DNA of 44,470 nucleotides, from the NCBI GenBank assembly GCA_003151935.1, contig PLYZ01000097.1:1-44470 (forward strand), in the 5' to 3' direction. This document shows positions 1 to 10,738 of this stretch, piece after piece (positions within the stretch are counted from its first letter, which is position 1; each line of letters opens with the position of its first letter). The position numbers were made by a program, and so were the translations under genes. Origin of the DNA: Candidatus Dormiibacterota bacterium. Its GTDB lineage: Bacteria; Chloroflexota; Dormibacteria; Dormibacterales; Dormibacteraceae. A model generated the notes under the pieces. That model did no database searches, was not told where the DNA came from, and saw only the letters and a list, made by a program, of their open reading frames with translations.

Positions 1-110
1 CCAACACGATCGAGGTGTTCGTCTCAAATCTTCGCCGCAAGCTGGAGGCCGAGGGAGAGCCGCGCCTGTTGCACACGATCCGGGGAGCGGGCTACGTCCT
101 CAGGGCCTGA
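1..110 (+). CDS. Response regulator, OmpR/PhoB family, C-terminal end (partial)
   Basis: Only the last 35 codons are present, read from base 3 to a TGA at 108-110. They contain the VSNLRRKLE recognition-helix region and the [10 protein letters not shown] wing that mark the DNA-binding winged helix of OmpR/PhoB regulators. The receiver domain lies outside the window. The sensor kinase gene follows in the same direction, so the two probably form a two-component pair in which the kinase phosphorylates this regulator. The target genes and the stimulus cannot be read from this fragment. Confidence 0.9.
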   Translation, partial: NTIEVFVSNLRRKLEAEGEPRLLHTIRGAGYVLRA

Positions 111-200
111 GCGTCTCCTGACACGGCGCTGGATCGCCACGTGCCGGCTTGGATGTGCTGCCGGCACGCCCTTCGCCGTCCAGCGGCGCCCAGCTTGGTC

Positions 201-1679
201 ATGAGACGCTCAGGACACTCACGGATCGCCAACAGGTTCGACCGCCTGCCGATCCGAGTGCGCCTGGCGGGCGTCTCGGCGCTCCTGACGTTCACGATCC
301 TGTGCGCATTCGCGCTCGCCGTCGGATCGCTCACCGTCCATCGCATCCGCACGAACTTCAACCGCGAAGTCGCCGTCTCAGCCGGCAACCTGGCCGGGCT
401 GTTGCAGGTGGAAGTGACGGGAAGCTACATCCAAGGGTTCAAGCTGAAGATCCTCAACCCGCCGAACCTCGACAGGTTCGCCAACTCAGAGGACGCGGTC
501 GTGCGGATTCTCAGCGAATCGGGAGGCGTTCTCACGAGCACCACCGGGGCGCCCAATCTCGGGCTCTCCAGCGAAGCCGACGTGCACGGCTACCGCGTGC
601 ACACGAGGCGGGTGGAGCTCGACGGACCGGTTGGCGGCGCGATCATCGTCCAATACGGCCGGCGCCTGTCGGACCTTGATGCCACCATCGCGCGCGTCGA
701 GCTGTTGCTCCTGCTCGGCGTGCTCGCGGGAACGGCGCTCGCCCTTCTTGCCGGGATGACGATCGCGCGCCGTGCCATGGCGCCGATAGCGGCGCTCACG
801 AGCACCGCCGAGGAGATCGCACGCACCCGCGATCCCAGCCGCAGCGTGCCCGAGCCATTGGCCGACGATGAGGTCGCAGAGCTCGCCCGCACGCTCGGAG
901 GCATGTTGCGCGAGCTCGATGCCGCCCACGCGGAGACCGAGGCGACGCTCGCCCGTCAGCGCCAGTTCGTGGCCGATGCCTCCCACGAGCTACGCACCCC
1001 GCTCACGAGCGTGCTCGCGAACCTCGAGCTGCTCGCCGAGTCGTTGCAGGGCGAGGAGGCCGACGCGGCGCGCTCGGCGCTGCGTTCCTCCCGGCGCATG
1101 CGCCGGCTCGTCGCCGACCTGCTGCTGCTGGCCCGCACAGACGTCGGACGGATTGTGCGGCGCGAACCGTGCGACCTGGCGCAGATCGTCGTCGAGGCCA
1201 CCGCCGAGCTCGGACCGGTCAGCTCCGAGCACGAGCTCACCCTCGACGCACATCCTGTCGTCGTCGATGCCTCCCGCGACGAGCTTCACCGCCTTGCCCT
1301 CAACCTGATCGAGAACGCACTGCGTCACACCCCTCCCGGCACCGAGATTCGCGTGTCCACCACGGCTACCTCCGCCGGCGACGCGCGCTTTGTCGTGGAA
1401 GACGACGGCCCGGGAGTGCCGGAGCGCCTGGCGTCCACGCTGTTCGAGCGCTTCATTCGCGGCGCCGGCGATCGCGGTGGCTCCTTCGGGCTCGGTCTGG
1501 CGATCGTCCGCGCCGTGGCCGAGTCTCACGGTGGCTCGGTCACTCTGGAGCAAACCCACCCGGGCGCCCCCCAACCGGGCGCCCGCTTCGTCGTGACGCT
1601 GCCCTCGGCCGGAGCGCCGCTAAACCTCGACTACGACGGGAAGGACCATCGGGCGTCTGCGCAGGCGGTCGTAGACTAG
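201..1679 (+). CDS. Membrane sensor histidine kinase (HAMP, HisKA, HATPase)
   Basis: Two-component sensor kinase of about 492 residues. A first membrane helix lies near residues 23-45, an extracytoplasmic sensor region follows, and a second helix lies near 166-190. A HAMP linker leads to the H-box DASHELRTPL with the phospho-accepting His near residue 262. The N-box (NLIENALRH), G1 (DDGPGVP), F-box (LFERF) and G2 (GLGLAIV) of the ATPase domain are all visible. It probably phosphorylates the regulator ending at 110. The start is uncertain: ATG at 201 places helix 1 sensibly, while a GTG at 141 would add 20 residues; neither has a clear Shine-Dalgarno. Its last 60 bases overlap the 3' end of the convergent RNase J gene. 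The signal sensed is unknown. Confidence 0.93.
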   Translation: MRRSGHSRIANRFDRLPIRVRLAGVSALLTFTILCAFALAVGSLTVHRIRTNFNREVAVSAGNLAGLLQVEVTGSYIQGFKLKILNPPNLDRFANSEDAVVRILSESGGVLTSTTGAPNLGLSSEADVHGYRVHTRRVELDGPVGGAIIVQYGRRLSDLDATIARVELLLLLGVLAGTALALLAGMTIARRAMAPIAALTSTAEEIARTRDPSRSVPEPLADDEVAELARTLGGMLRELDAAHAETEATLARQRQFVADASHELRTPLTSVLANLELLAESLQGEEADAARSALRSSRRMRRLVADLLLLARTDVGRIVRREPCDLAQIVVEATAELGPVSSEHELTLDAHPVVVDASRDELHRLALNLIENALRHTPPGTEIRVSTTATSAGDARFVVEDDGPGVPERLASTLFERFIRGAGDRGGSFGLGLAIVRAVAESHGGSVTLEQTHPGAPQPGARFVVTLPSAGAPLNLDYDGKDHRASAQAVVD

Positions 1680-3284
1680 CTTCGCCAGATCGTCGTGGAG
1701 CATCTGCTGGAGCAGGTCCACCTCGCGGATCTCCTCCTTCGCGGCGCGAGCAAGCGTCGAGTCGACGGTCGCGCGGATCTCCTCGATCAGCTCACCCGCC
1801 TCGTCCAGGAACGGCACCCCGCGGAAGATCACCTCCGGATCGGCGACTGAACGGCCGTCCTGCTCGGCGATCGTCACCACCACTATGAAGATGCCGTCGG
1901 CGGAGAGCATCCGGCGGTCGCGCAACGCGACGTCCGCCATGTCGCCGATCTCCACGCCGTCGACGAACACCATCCCGGACTGCTCGTGCTCTTTGAAGCG
2001 TGCTCCACGCTCATCGACGTCGAGCGGCAGCCCGTTCTCGCCCTGGAAGATGTCATCGGGCTCGATGCCGACCGCTTCGGCCAGCTGGGCGTGCAGGCGC
2101 AAGCGCTTGAAGTCGCCGTGGAACGGCATCACATAGCGCGGTTTGACGAGGTTGAGCATCAGCTTGACCTCCTCGGCGTACCCATGCCCGGATGCGTGCA
2201 CGGGAGCGTCGCGCGCCGTCACCACGTCGCACCCAATGTGGTAGAGCCGGTCGATCGTCTCGTTGACCGCCCGCTCGTTGCCGGGCACCGGGGTCGCCGA
2301 GAACACCACCGTGTCGCCGTGGCGGAGCTTCACCTGGGGATGGTCGCGGTAGGCCATGCGCCGCAGCGCCGACAGCGGCTCACCCTGGGAGCCGGTCGAG
2401 ATGATCACGATGCGCTCGTCGGGGAAGTCTTCGATCTCGCGGGTGCCGACGAGTAGGCCCTCCGGCACGTCCACGTGGCCGAGCGTGCGCCCGATGCCGA
2501 CGTTCTTGCGCATTGAGCGACCCACGAGCGACACCTTGCGTCCGAGCGCGGCGGCGGCGTCGATCACCTGTTGAACGCGATGGATGTTCGAAGCGAAGCT
2601 CGTCACGATGATGCGACCCTCGCAGCGGGCGAACGCTTCCTCCAGGTGCGGGCCCACGAGCGACTCCGACGGTGAGAAGCCCTGGCGATCCACGTTCGTC
2701 GAGTCGCCGCACAGCAGCAACACCCCCTCGCGCCCGAGTTCCGCGAGCCTCGACACGTCTGCGGGAGGACCGTCCACGGGTGTCTGATCGAACTTGTAGT
2801 CGCCCGTGATCAGCACCGTGCCCAAGTCCGTGCCGAGCGCCACCGCGCTGGAGTCGGGGATCGAGTGGGTCATGTGGATCAGCTCGAGCGAGAACGGGCC
2901 GAGCTCGAGCATCTCACCCGCCGAGATGTCGTTGAGCTCCACGTCGCGCAACTTGTGCTCTTCGAGCTTGGAGCGCGCCATCGCGATCGTCAGCGGACCG
3001 CCGTAGACGGGAGGTGCGTTCTGCTGGCCGAGCTCGCGCACCACCCACGGCAACGCGCCGAGATGATCCTCGTGGCCATGGGTCACCACGATCGCCTCGA
3101 TGTCGCGGGCACGCTCGCGCAGATACGAGAAATCGGGCAGCACCAGGTCGATGCCGACCATCTCCGGCGTCGGAAAGCGCAAGCCGACGTCCACCACCAC
3201 GATTCGCCCGTCGTACTCGAGCACGGTCATGTTCTTGCCTATCTCTCCCAGCCCACCGAGGGGCAGGACCCGCAGCCGGCTCAC
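1620..3284 (-). CDS. rnj: Ribonuclease J
   Basis: Metallo-beta-lactamase/beta-CASP ribonuclease of 554 residues, the usual RNase J length. Family members are cytoplasmic 5'-3' exonucleases and endonucleases in mRNA decay and rRNA maturation. The zinc motif HGHEDH lies at residues 69-74, the next metal ligand is in the GDYKFD segment, and the C-terminal RNase J domain is present. It starts with GTG at 3284, and that codon overlaps the inferred TGA of dapA in a four-base GTGA (3281-3284), so translation is probably coupled. The dapA-rnj pair closes the rpsO-pnp-M16-dapB-dapA-rnj run, which places two RNA-decay enzymes, PNPase and RNase J, in one transcription direction. The 3' end overlaps the sensor kinase gene by 60 bases in antisense. 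Confidence 0.96.
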   Translation of the reverse strand: MSRLRVLPLGGLGEIGKNMTVLEYDGRIVVVDVGLRFPTPEMVGIDLVLPDFSYLRERARDIEAIVVTHGHEDHLGALPWVVRELGQQNAPPVYGGPLTIAMARSKLEEHKLRDVELNDISAGEMLELGPFSLELIHMTHSIPDSSAVALGTDLGTVLITGDYKFDQTPVDGPPADVSRLAELGREGVLLLCGDSTNVDRQGFSPSESLVGPHLEEAFARCEGRIIVTSFASNIHRVQQVIDAAAALGRKVSLVGRSMRKNVGIGRTLGHVDVPEGLLVGTREIEDFPDERIVIISTGSQGEPLSALRRMAYRDHPQVKLRHGDTVVFSATPVPGNERAVNETIDRLYHIGCDVVTARDAPVHASGHGYAEEVKLMLNLVKPRYVMPFHGDFKRLRLHAQLAEAVGIEPDDIFQGENGLPLDVDERGARFKEHEQSGMVFVDGVEIGDMADVALRDRRMLSADGIFIVVVTIAEQDGRSVADPEVIFRGVPFLDEAGELIEEIRATVDSTLARAAKEEIREVDLLQQMLHDDLAKLVYDRLRRRPMVLPVVVEV

Positions 3285-4257
3285 GTGTTGGTCATCCGGG
3301 CGCTCGACACGGCGTGAGTGGCGTGCGGTCTGGCGTCGCCGGGCAAGGGGGCCTGCGTCTCGACCTCCAGCAGTTCATGGCGCAGCAACATCGCGCGCAC
3401 CGCCTGCGAGCTCCTCGTCACTCGCCTCGATCAGCGGAAGACGCAGGCCGCCGACTTTGTGGCCGAGCATGTTGAGAGCGGCCTTCGTGCACGTCGGGCT
3501 GGCGGTCATGAACAGCGTCTCGTACACGTCCCTGCAGGCTCAGCGTCGATCTCGCGCGCGGTGCTCGGGCTCGTCGACCATGCGGCGCATCTCATCGCCC
3601 ACGACATGGCTGGCCACGAGGATCCCGCCAGCGCCGCCGATGTCGAGCGTGTGGGCAAACGTGGAGTCATCGCCCGCAGTACAGGTCTAGTCCGTCGATC
3701 AGTCTGCAACTCGGCCTCGTTTGCCTGCTTGACACCGCTGACGTGGTCGATCTGGGCGAGCCGCGCAAGCAGATCGGGGCCCATGTTGACGGCTGTGCGG
3801 CCCGGGATGTTGTAGAGCAGGATCGGCTTGTCGGTTGCCTTGGCGACCTCTTCGTAGTGACGCACTATCCCATGAGGGCTCGGCTTGTTGTAGTAGGGCG
3901 TCACGCTGAGCGTCGCGTCCACGCCCAGCTGCGCTCGCCACCTCGGTCAGATGCACCGCATGGCGCGTGTCGTTGGAGCCCGTGCCGCCGACGATCGTGG
4001 TGCCCGGTGGGCGCTCGCGCGCCGCGAGGCCGATCAAGGCAAGATGCTCCTCAGTCGGTGAGCGTGGCGGCCTCGCCGGTCGTGCCGCACACGACGAACC
4101 CGTCGGAGCCGTGCTCGGCGAGGTGGGCCATGAGCGCGACGAACGACTCCTCGTCGACCCTGCCCTGCTCGTCGAAAGGCGTGACGATCGCTGTGAGGAT
4201 CGTGCCGAGGCTGCCTGCCTGCCCCCCGTCATGGGGGGTGCCCTTTAGGGTGCTCAT
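3281..4257 (-). pseudogene. dapA: 4-hydroxy-tetrahydrodipicolinate synthase, broken by eight 1-base insertions
   Basis: DapA condenses pyruvate with aspartate semialdehyde in lysine and diaminopimelate synthesis. Three frames hold consecutive pieces of one protein: [12 protein letters not shown], then IVGGTGSND, then TPYYNKPSP and YNIPGRTAVN, then GGAGGILVASHVVGDEM, then FMTASPTCTKAALNMLGH. One continuous frame returns if one base is removed near each of 4053, 3925, 3700, 3674, 3554, 3538, 3531 and 3401. The repaired gene is 969 bases (322 residues) and ends in a TGA that overlaps the rnj start. All eight changes are insertions and the protein motifs are otherwise intact. I therefore judge sequencing or assembly error more likely than decay, but cannot prove it. 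The start is ATG at 4257, and the N-terminus carries an unusual Gly-rich stretch. Confidence 0.88.
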
Positions 4258-4355
4258 CGTGTGCAGTATTCCACGTGTGTCGGCAACCCAGGGCGGTGCG
4301 AGGCCATCCCCGGCGACGGTGCGAGCTCATGCCTAGGGCGGCGCGGCGCCATGTC

Positions 4356-5102
4356 CTACGCGCCCCCGAACAGAAGGTGCTCGAGGCCGACCACCGGCGA
4401 GCTGTCGAGGGTGCGCACGCCACGAATGGCAAGCAGCACGCCGGGCATGAATGATTCGCGGCCCGTTGTGTCATGGCGGATCGTGAGCGTCTGGCCGACG
4501 TCGCCGAGGATGACCTCCTGATTGGCGACGAGCCCCGGCAGGCGCACCGAATGGATCGGGGGCGTCTCGCCTCCGGATGCTTCTGCCATAAGTTGCGCTG
4601 TGCGCGCAGCCGTGCCACTGGGAGCGTCGAGCTTGCCGTCGTGGTGGAGCTCGACGATCTCGGCCTTCTCCATGTGCTTCGACGCCTCGGCGGCGAAGCG
4701 CATCATCAGGACCGCTCCGATCGCGAAGTTGGGGGCGACGAGCACCTTCGCCGGCTCCTCCGCGGCTGTCTCGTTTGCCTGCCCCCCCACGCGCGCGCGG
4801 GGCATAGCGTTTTCTTGCAGTGCCTGCAGACCCTCAGTGAGAGCGTCGATGTCGAAGCCCGTCGTCCCGATCACGATGTGGACGCCCGCGCGTATGCACG
4901 CGAGCGCGTTCTCGATGACCGTGTCCGGACGGGTGAAGTCGACCACCACCTCCGGCGCGCACTCCTGGAGCATCTGCGTGAGGGTGATGTCGAGCAGCGG
5001 GTCGGCCCGCCCGACCAGCTCCATGTCCGGCGCCCCCTCGACCGCGGAGCAGACCGCCTGCCCCATCCGCCCGGCCGCGCCGGCCACTCCAACGCGAATC
5101 AC
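4356..5102 (-). CDS. dapB: 4-hydroxy-tetrahydrodipicolinate reductase
   Basis: DapB reduces the DapA product with NAD(P)H in the diaminopimelate/lysine pathway, in the cytoplasm. The 248-residue protein shows the nucleotide loop GAAGRMG at residues 8-14, the GTTGF segment near 79-83, and the signature ELHHDGKLDAPSGTA at 151-165. The GTG start at 5102 overlaps the TGA of the M16 protease gene (5099-5102). dapA follows after 98 bases with no recognisable element. Odd point: residues 97-116 (ENAMPRARVGG and the next nine residues) form a low-complexity insert just before the conserved VAPNFAIGAVLMMRFA block. The DNA of this insert shares a G-run plus CAGGCA motif with the dapA N-terminus. The insert keeps the frame, so the enzyme is probably active. 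Confidence 0.95.
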   Translation of the reverse strand: MIRVGVAGAAGRMGQAVCSAVEGAPDMELVGRADPLLDITLTQMLQECAPEVVVDFTRPDTVIENALACIRAGVHIVIGTTGFDIDALTEGLQALQENAMPRARVGGQANETAAEEPAKVLVAPNFAIGAVLMMRFAAEASKHMEKAEIVELHHDGKLDAPSGTAARTAQLMAEASGGETPPIHSVRLPGLVANQEVILGDVGQTLTIRHDTTGRESFMPGVLLAIRGVRTLDSSPVVGLEHLLFGGA

Positions 5103-6432
5103 GACAGCACGCCTTCCAGTGGCCTCAGCGCCTCGTGAAAGGCGCTCTCGTTCGCTCCCACGCCGGCGACCGACAGTCGTTCGCCCGAGAACAGCTCGCC
5201 CGCGAGCTCGTGCAGGTCGGCAAGCTCCACGGCATCGATCCTCTCGATGATCTCCTCCACCGAGAGGATCGGCAGCTCACTCAACACCGAGGACCCGAGC
5301 CGGTTCATCCGCGCGGCGGTCGACTCCAGCGAAAGGACGACACGCCCCTTGACGTTCTCACGGGAACGAGTGAGCTCCTCCTCCGTGGCTGGGCTCTTCG
5401 ACGAAGCGGTCGAGCTCAGTGAGCGATCGTGGCGATCGCCTCGCTGAGATTGTCGGGGCGCGTGCCCACATACAGACCGACCTCGCCGGTATGGGCATGC
5501 AGATTCGAGAACGAGAACACCGAGTAGGCCAGTCCGCGCTTCTCGCGCACCTCTTGGAAAAGACGCGAGGATGATGTGCCCCCGAGCACGCCTTCCATCA
5601 CACGCAGAGCGAAGCGGCGTTCGTCGTGACGGGGGATTCCACGGCCTCCGAGGCACACGTGATACTGCTCGGTGTCCTTGCGCAGGAATCGCACGCGCCG
5701 CTCAAACGACGGCGCGGCCATCTTGGCGGCGGCTGCCTTCGCTGTGGGCTGCGCCCGGACGCTCGCACTCGCGGCAGCCCCATTCTCATCGACCGAGTCC
5801 GCCGTCGTGCTCGGAGCGCTCGCGGCCTTCACCATCTCCACCAGCTCGTCGTGGTCGACGGAACCCGCCGCGGCCACCACCACGCTCGGCGGAAGGTAGC
5901 GCTCGGCGTGAAAGGCGCGCAACCCGTCCAGCTCGATCGCCCGCACCACCTCGGCGCGTCCGATCACGGCACGCCCTAGCGGGTGCGTGCCGAAGACAGC
6001 TTCGCCGAGCACGTCGAACACCCTGTCCTGGGGATCGTCTTCATACATCGCGATCTCCTCCAACACCACCTCGCGCTCGGCGTCGAGGTCTTCGAAGCGG
6101 GGCTTCCACACCATCTCCCCCATCACTCCCAGAGCGCGCTCGAGATGACGGTCGAGCACGCGCGTATAGAGCGACGTTGCTTCCCTGTCGGTGCCCGCGT
6201 TGATCTCCGCGCCCATCGCGTCGAATATCTGGTCGATCTCCTCCGAGCGATAGCTGTCGGTCCCACGGAACAGCATGTGCTCCAGCATGTGCGACAGGCC
6301 GGCCTGATCGTCGGGCTCCATCGCCGAGCCGCTGGCGATCCAGAAGCCGAGCGCCACCGAACGCACGTTGTCCATGCGCTCGGTGACCACTCTCACGCCG
6401 TCATCCAGCGTGGATATTCGATGCTCTGTCAA
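5099..6432 (-). pseudogene. M16-family zinc protease, frame broken by two 1-base insertions
   Basis: Processing-peptidase-like (pitrilysin/M16) protein of the type often placed after pnp. The inverted zinc motif HMLEHML gives His48, Glu51 and His52, and the downstream glutamate region EREVVLEEIAMYEDDP is present. The C-terminal half carries the KRGLAYSVFSF signature. The frame stops at 5416, but the family sequence continues in other frames (EEPATEEELTRSRENVKGR) to 5099. Removing one base near 5418 and one near 5390 restores 444 codons that end in a four-base overlap with dapB. Both changes are insertions, as in dapA. The chosen start is TTG at 6432, since the open frame farther upstream lies inside pnp. 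A low-complexity Ala/Ser linker joins the two halves. Substrate unknown. Confidence 0.85.
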
Positions 6433-6433
6433 G

Positions 6434-6448
6434 GGGTCCGACGGACCC
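6434..6448 (-). promoter_or_regulatory. Small hairpin between pnp stop and M16 start
   Basis: A perfect 6-bp stem with a 3-base loop: GGGTCC at 6434-6439, loop GAC, GGACCC at 6443-6448. It fills the space between the pnp stop codon (6449-6451) and the TTG proposed as the M16 start (6432). There is no U-run after it, so it is not a convincing terminator. It could act as an mRNA processing or stability boundary. Confidence 0.4.
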
Positions 6449-8698
<2,250 letters not shown>

Positions 8699-8717
8699 AG
8701 CAATACCTCCATGTTGT

Positions 8718-8844
8718 GGGAGGACGGCCCCCGGAGGTGCGATCTGGGTCAGATTCCTAGCAGCTGCCGCTCAAGGGGAAAACCCACATCCTGAATGAGA
8801 GCTTCTAAGAGCTGACCCTGCGCTAACCAGCGTGGGGTCCTCCC
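8718..8844 (-). promoter_or_regulatory. Structured rpsO-pnp intercistronic leader with alternative pairings
   Basis: On the transcript strand, GGGAGGAC (8844-8837) can pair with GTCCTCCC (8725-8718), closing about 110 bases. Inside, GACCC (8839-8835) can pair with GGGTC (8818-8814) over a CGCT/AGCG inner stem (8832-8829 with 8824-8821). The same GGGTCAG (8818-8812) can instead pair over 7 bp with CTGACCC (8752-8746). The two pairings exclude each other. The pnp Shine-Dalgarno lies just outside the outer stem. This is a candidate cis-regulatory RNA for pnp. Confidence 0.5.
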
Positions 8845-8877
8845 GATTGACTTACGCGACCGGGAACGCCGGTCCGG

Positions 8878-9147
8878 CTATCTCCTGATCCCGAGCTTGC
8901 CGACGAGCGCGCGATAGCGCTCGATGTCGGTGTCCTTCAGGTAGTTCAGCAGACGCCGTTGCTTGCCCACCAGGAGGAGGAGCCCGCGGCGCGAGTGATG
9001 ATCCTTGGCGTGCGTCTTCAGGTGCTCGGTGAGCTCCCGGATGCGCGTGGTCGAAAGCGCGATCTGGACTTCCGGTGAACCCGTGTCCTTGTCAGCCCGC
9101 TTGTACTCCGCGATCAGCTTGCCCTTGACGTCCGTCTCTACTGCCAA
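8878..9147 (-). CDS. rpsO: 30S ribosomal protein S15
   Basis: S15 of 89 residues, the standard length, which binds 16S rRNA early in 30S assembly. The family core is clear: [14 protein letters not shown], then [28 protein letters not shown]. The start is TTG at 9147, followed by [18 protein letters not shown] box at 9158-9163 stands exactly 10 bases upstream, so the transcript should begin within a few bases of the start codon and be leaderless or nearly so. No Shine-Dalgarno is visible. In related genomes rpsO normally follows ribF. Here a four-gene block lies between them, which fits rpsO having its own promoter. After the stop, GACCGG/CCGGTC (8859-8874) forms a small stem without a U-tract. 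Confidence 0.96.
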   Translation of the reverse strand: MAVETDVKGKLIAEYKRADKDTGSPEVQIALSTTRIRELTEHLKTHAKDHHSRRGLLLLVGKQRRLLNYLKDTDIERYRALVGKLGIRR

Positions 9148-9157
9148 ACTGCCGGAA

Positions 9158-9163
9158 AGTATA
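9158..9163 (-). promoter_or_regulatory. -10 box (TATACT) for rpsO, leaderless type
   Basis: The minus strand reads TATACT, five of six matches to the sigma-70 -10 consensus, and 10 bases separate it from the rpsO TTG start. A start site about 7 bases downstream of the box would leave only 2-4 leader bases. The -35 region is weak (CTGACG about 19 bases upstream). The thrS gene has the same box at the same distance. Confidence 0.5.
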
Positions 9164-9184
9164 CGGGCGCCGCGGAACCGACCG

Positions 9185-10687
9185 TCAGGAGGCGTATTCG
9201 ACGCTGCCGTCGGAGCGAGGATCGGCGCCGGCGCGCCATGCGGTTGGGCCGTCGATCACGATCGCATGTGCGTGCCCGAACGAGTGATGTCTGGACGGCA
9301 TGAGCTCGAAGCTTCGATCCGATCGGGCGAGCTCCGCCGCATGCGGATAGTCGGCTTCGATGGAAGTGCGCACGCCATCCGCCTGGACCCGGATCCGCGG
9401 CCGCGCAACCGCCTCCGCCGGCTCGAGGCCATGGTCGACCAGGTTCACCAGCACCTGCGCCTGCAGCTGAGGCTGGCCATCGCCGCCCATGGTGCCGAAG
9501 AGTGCCCAGGGCCGTCCGCTGCGCGTGGCCATGGCCGGGATCAGCGTATGCATCGTCCGCTTACGAGGCTCCAGCCGGTTGACGTGGTCGGCCGCGAGGC
9601 TGAAATAGGCTCCGCGGTTTTGCAGGAGCATGCCGGTGCCTTCAGCGACGATGCCCGACCCAAAGTCGAAGGCGACGCTCTGGATCAGCGATACCAGGTT
9701 GCCGTGCTCGTCCGCCGCGCACATGTAGATGGTGTCGCCGCCTTCGCGCAGCGAGGCCCCGCCTGCCGCCTCATGCCCCGGGTCGAGGAATTGCTGGACC
9801 GGCGCCTCGGCGAAGTCGGGGTCGGTGATGTACCGATCACGCAACGGATAGCACGCGTCTCGGATTCGCTTGAGCTGGGCCGCGAACCCCGGGCCTGGAT
9901 GCAGCTCCGCAGGCTTTAGCGCGTTCAATCGCGTGAGCATGGCCAGCGCCGCAAGACCCTGGGTCGGTGGCGGCAGCTCATAGACCGTCAGGTCCCGGTA
10001 TTTGACCGCGATCGGGTTCACCCATTGCGAGCGGTGCCCGGCCAGGTCGCGGGCTGTAACGAGGCCGTCCCGCCGGCTGATCGCCGAGGCGATGGCCGCA
10101 GCGATCTCGCCGCGATAGAAGCCGCTGATCCCGCTCCGCCCGATGTCATCCAGAACCGATGCGAGATCCGGGTTCCGCAGCGTCATGCCCGCCTCCATCG
10201 GCGGGTATAGCCTGTGTGCGGCGCTTTCCCGGCCCAGCAGCTCCGCCGACGCCATGAGGAAGTCCGACAGCTGCTGCGTGATCACGAAGCCATCGCGGGC
10301 GAGTGACGCGGCGGGCCCAAGTACCGCGCCGAGACCAAGCGTTCCGAAGCGCTCGAGCAGCCGGCCCCACGCCTCGACGGTGCCGGGCACCGTGACGGTC
10401 AGAATCCCGCGTTCGGGCATCTCCTCGTGCCCGCGAGAGCGAACCGCCTCGATGGTCGCCAGCTCTCCGGAGCGTCCGGCGCCGATGAGTCCGATCGGTG
10501 CCGCGGCGCCGGACGGCCAGACGATCGCCATGAGGTCGCCGGCAGCGGACGTCATGTGCGGGTAGACGACGCACAGCACCGCGTTGGCTGCGATCGCGGC
10601 ATCGATCGCGTTGCCGCCGTCGCGAAGCACCTGCGCACCGACCTCGGATGCTGCGCGATGCGGTGTAGCTATGACTCCGCGCGTCAC
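9185..10687 (-). CDS. Gamma-glutamyltransferase-family protein
   Basis: N-terminal-nucleophile hydrolase of the gamma-glutamyltranspeptidase family, 500 residues. The N-terminus shows the family hallmarks [29 protein letters not shown] and [10 protein letters not shown]. The self-processing site region is [21 protein letters not shown], where the Thr of GDT is the likely catalytic nucleophile in place of the common TTH. Downstream are the glycine-rich substrate loop ([18 protein letters not shown]) and [10 protein letters not shown]. No signal peptide is seen, so it may act in the cytoplasm or on substrates other than glutathione, as in the YwrD/acylase-like branch. The start is GTG at 10687, just after three copies of a 10-base repeat. 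It follows the lipid kinase gene by 40 bases and precedes rpsO by 37. Confidence 0.9.
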   Translation of the reverse strand: MTRGVIATPHRAASEVGAQVLRDGGNAIDAAIAANAVLCVVYPHMTSAAGDLMAIVWPSGAAAPIGLIGAGRSGELATIEAVRSRGHEEMPERGILTVTVPGTVEAWGRLLERFGTLGLGAVLGPAASLARDGFVITQQLSDFLMASAELLGRESAAHRLYPPMEAGMTLRNPDLASVLDDIGRSGISGFYRGEIAAAIASAISRRDGLVTARDLAGHRSQWVNPIAVKYRDLTVYELPPPTQGLAALAMLTRLNALKPAELHPGPGFAAQLKRIRDACYPLRDRYITDPDFAEAPVQQFLDPGHEAAGGASLREGGDTIYMCAADEHGNLVSLIQSVAFDFGSGIVAEGTGMLLQNRGAYFSLAADHVNRLEPRKRTMHTLIPAMATRSGRPWALFGTMGGDGQPQLQAQVLVNLVDHGLEPAEAVARPRIRVQADGVRTSIEADYPHAAELARSDRSFELMPSRHHSFGHAHAIVIDGPTAWRAGADPRSDGSVEYAS

Positions 10688-10695
10688 GAGAGGAT

Positions 10696-10738
10696 TATCG
10701 CGGCGAGAAACTTATCGTGGCGAGGACCTATCGTGGCG
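10696..10738. repeat. Three direct repeats TATCG(C/T)GGCG
   Basis: TATCGCGGCG at 10696-10705, TATCGTGGCG at 10713-10722 and TATCGTGGCG at 10729-10738, spaced 17 and 16 bases start to start. They fill the gap between the lipid kinase stop codon (10728-10730) and the gamma-glutamyltransferase start (10687). Iterated sites at this spacing could be an operator; no binding protein is known. Confidence 0.55.

Noticed and set aside
8859-8874. Terminator after rpsO
   Set aside because: GACCGG/CCGGTC forms a small stem but no U-tract follows, and pnp is expected to be partly co-transcribed.
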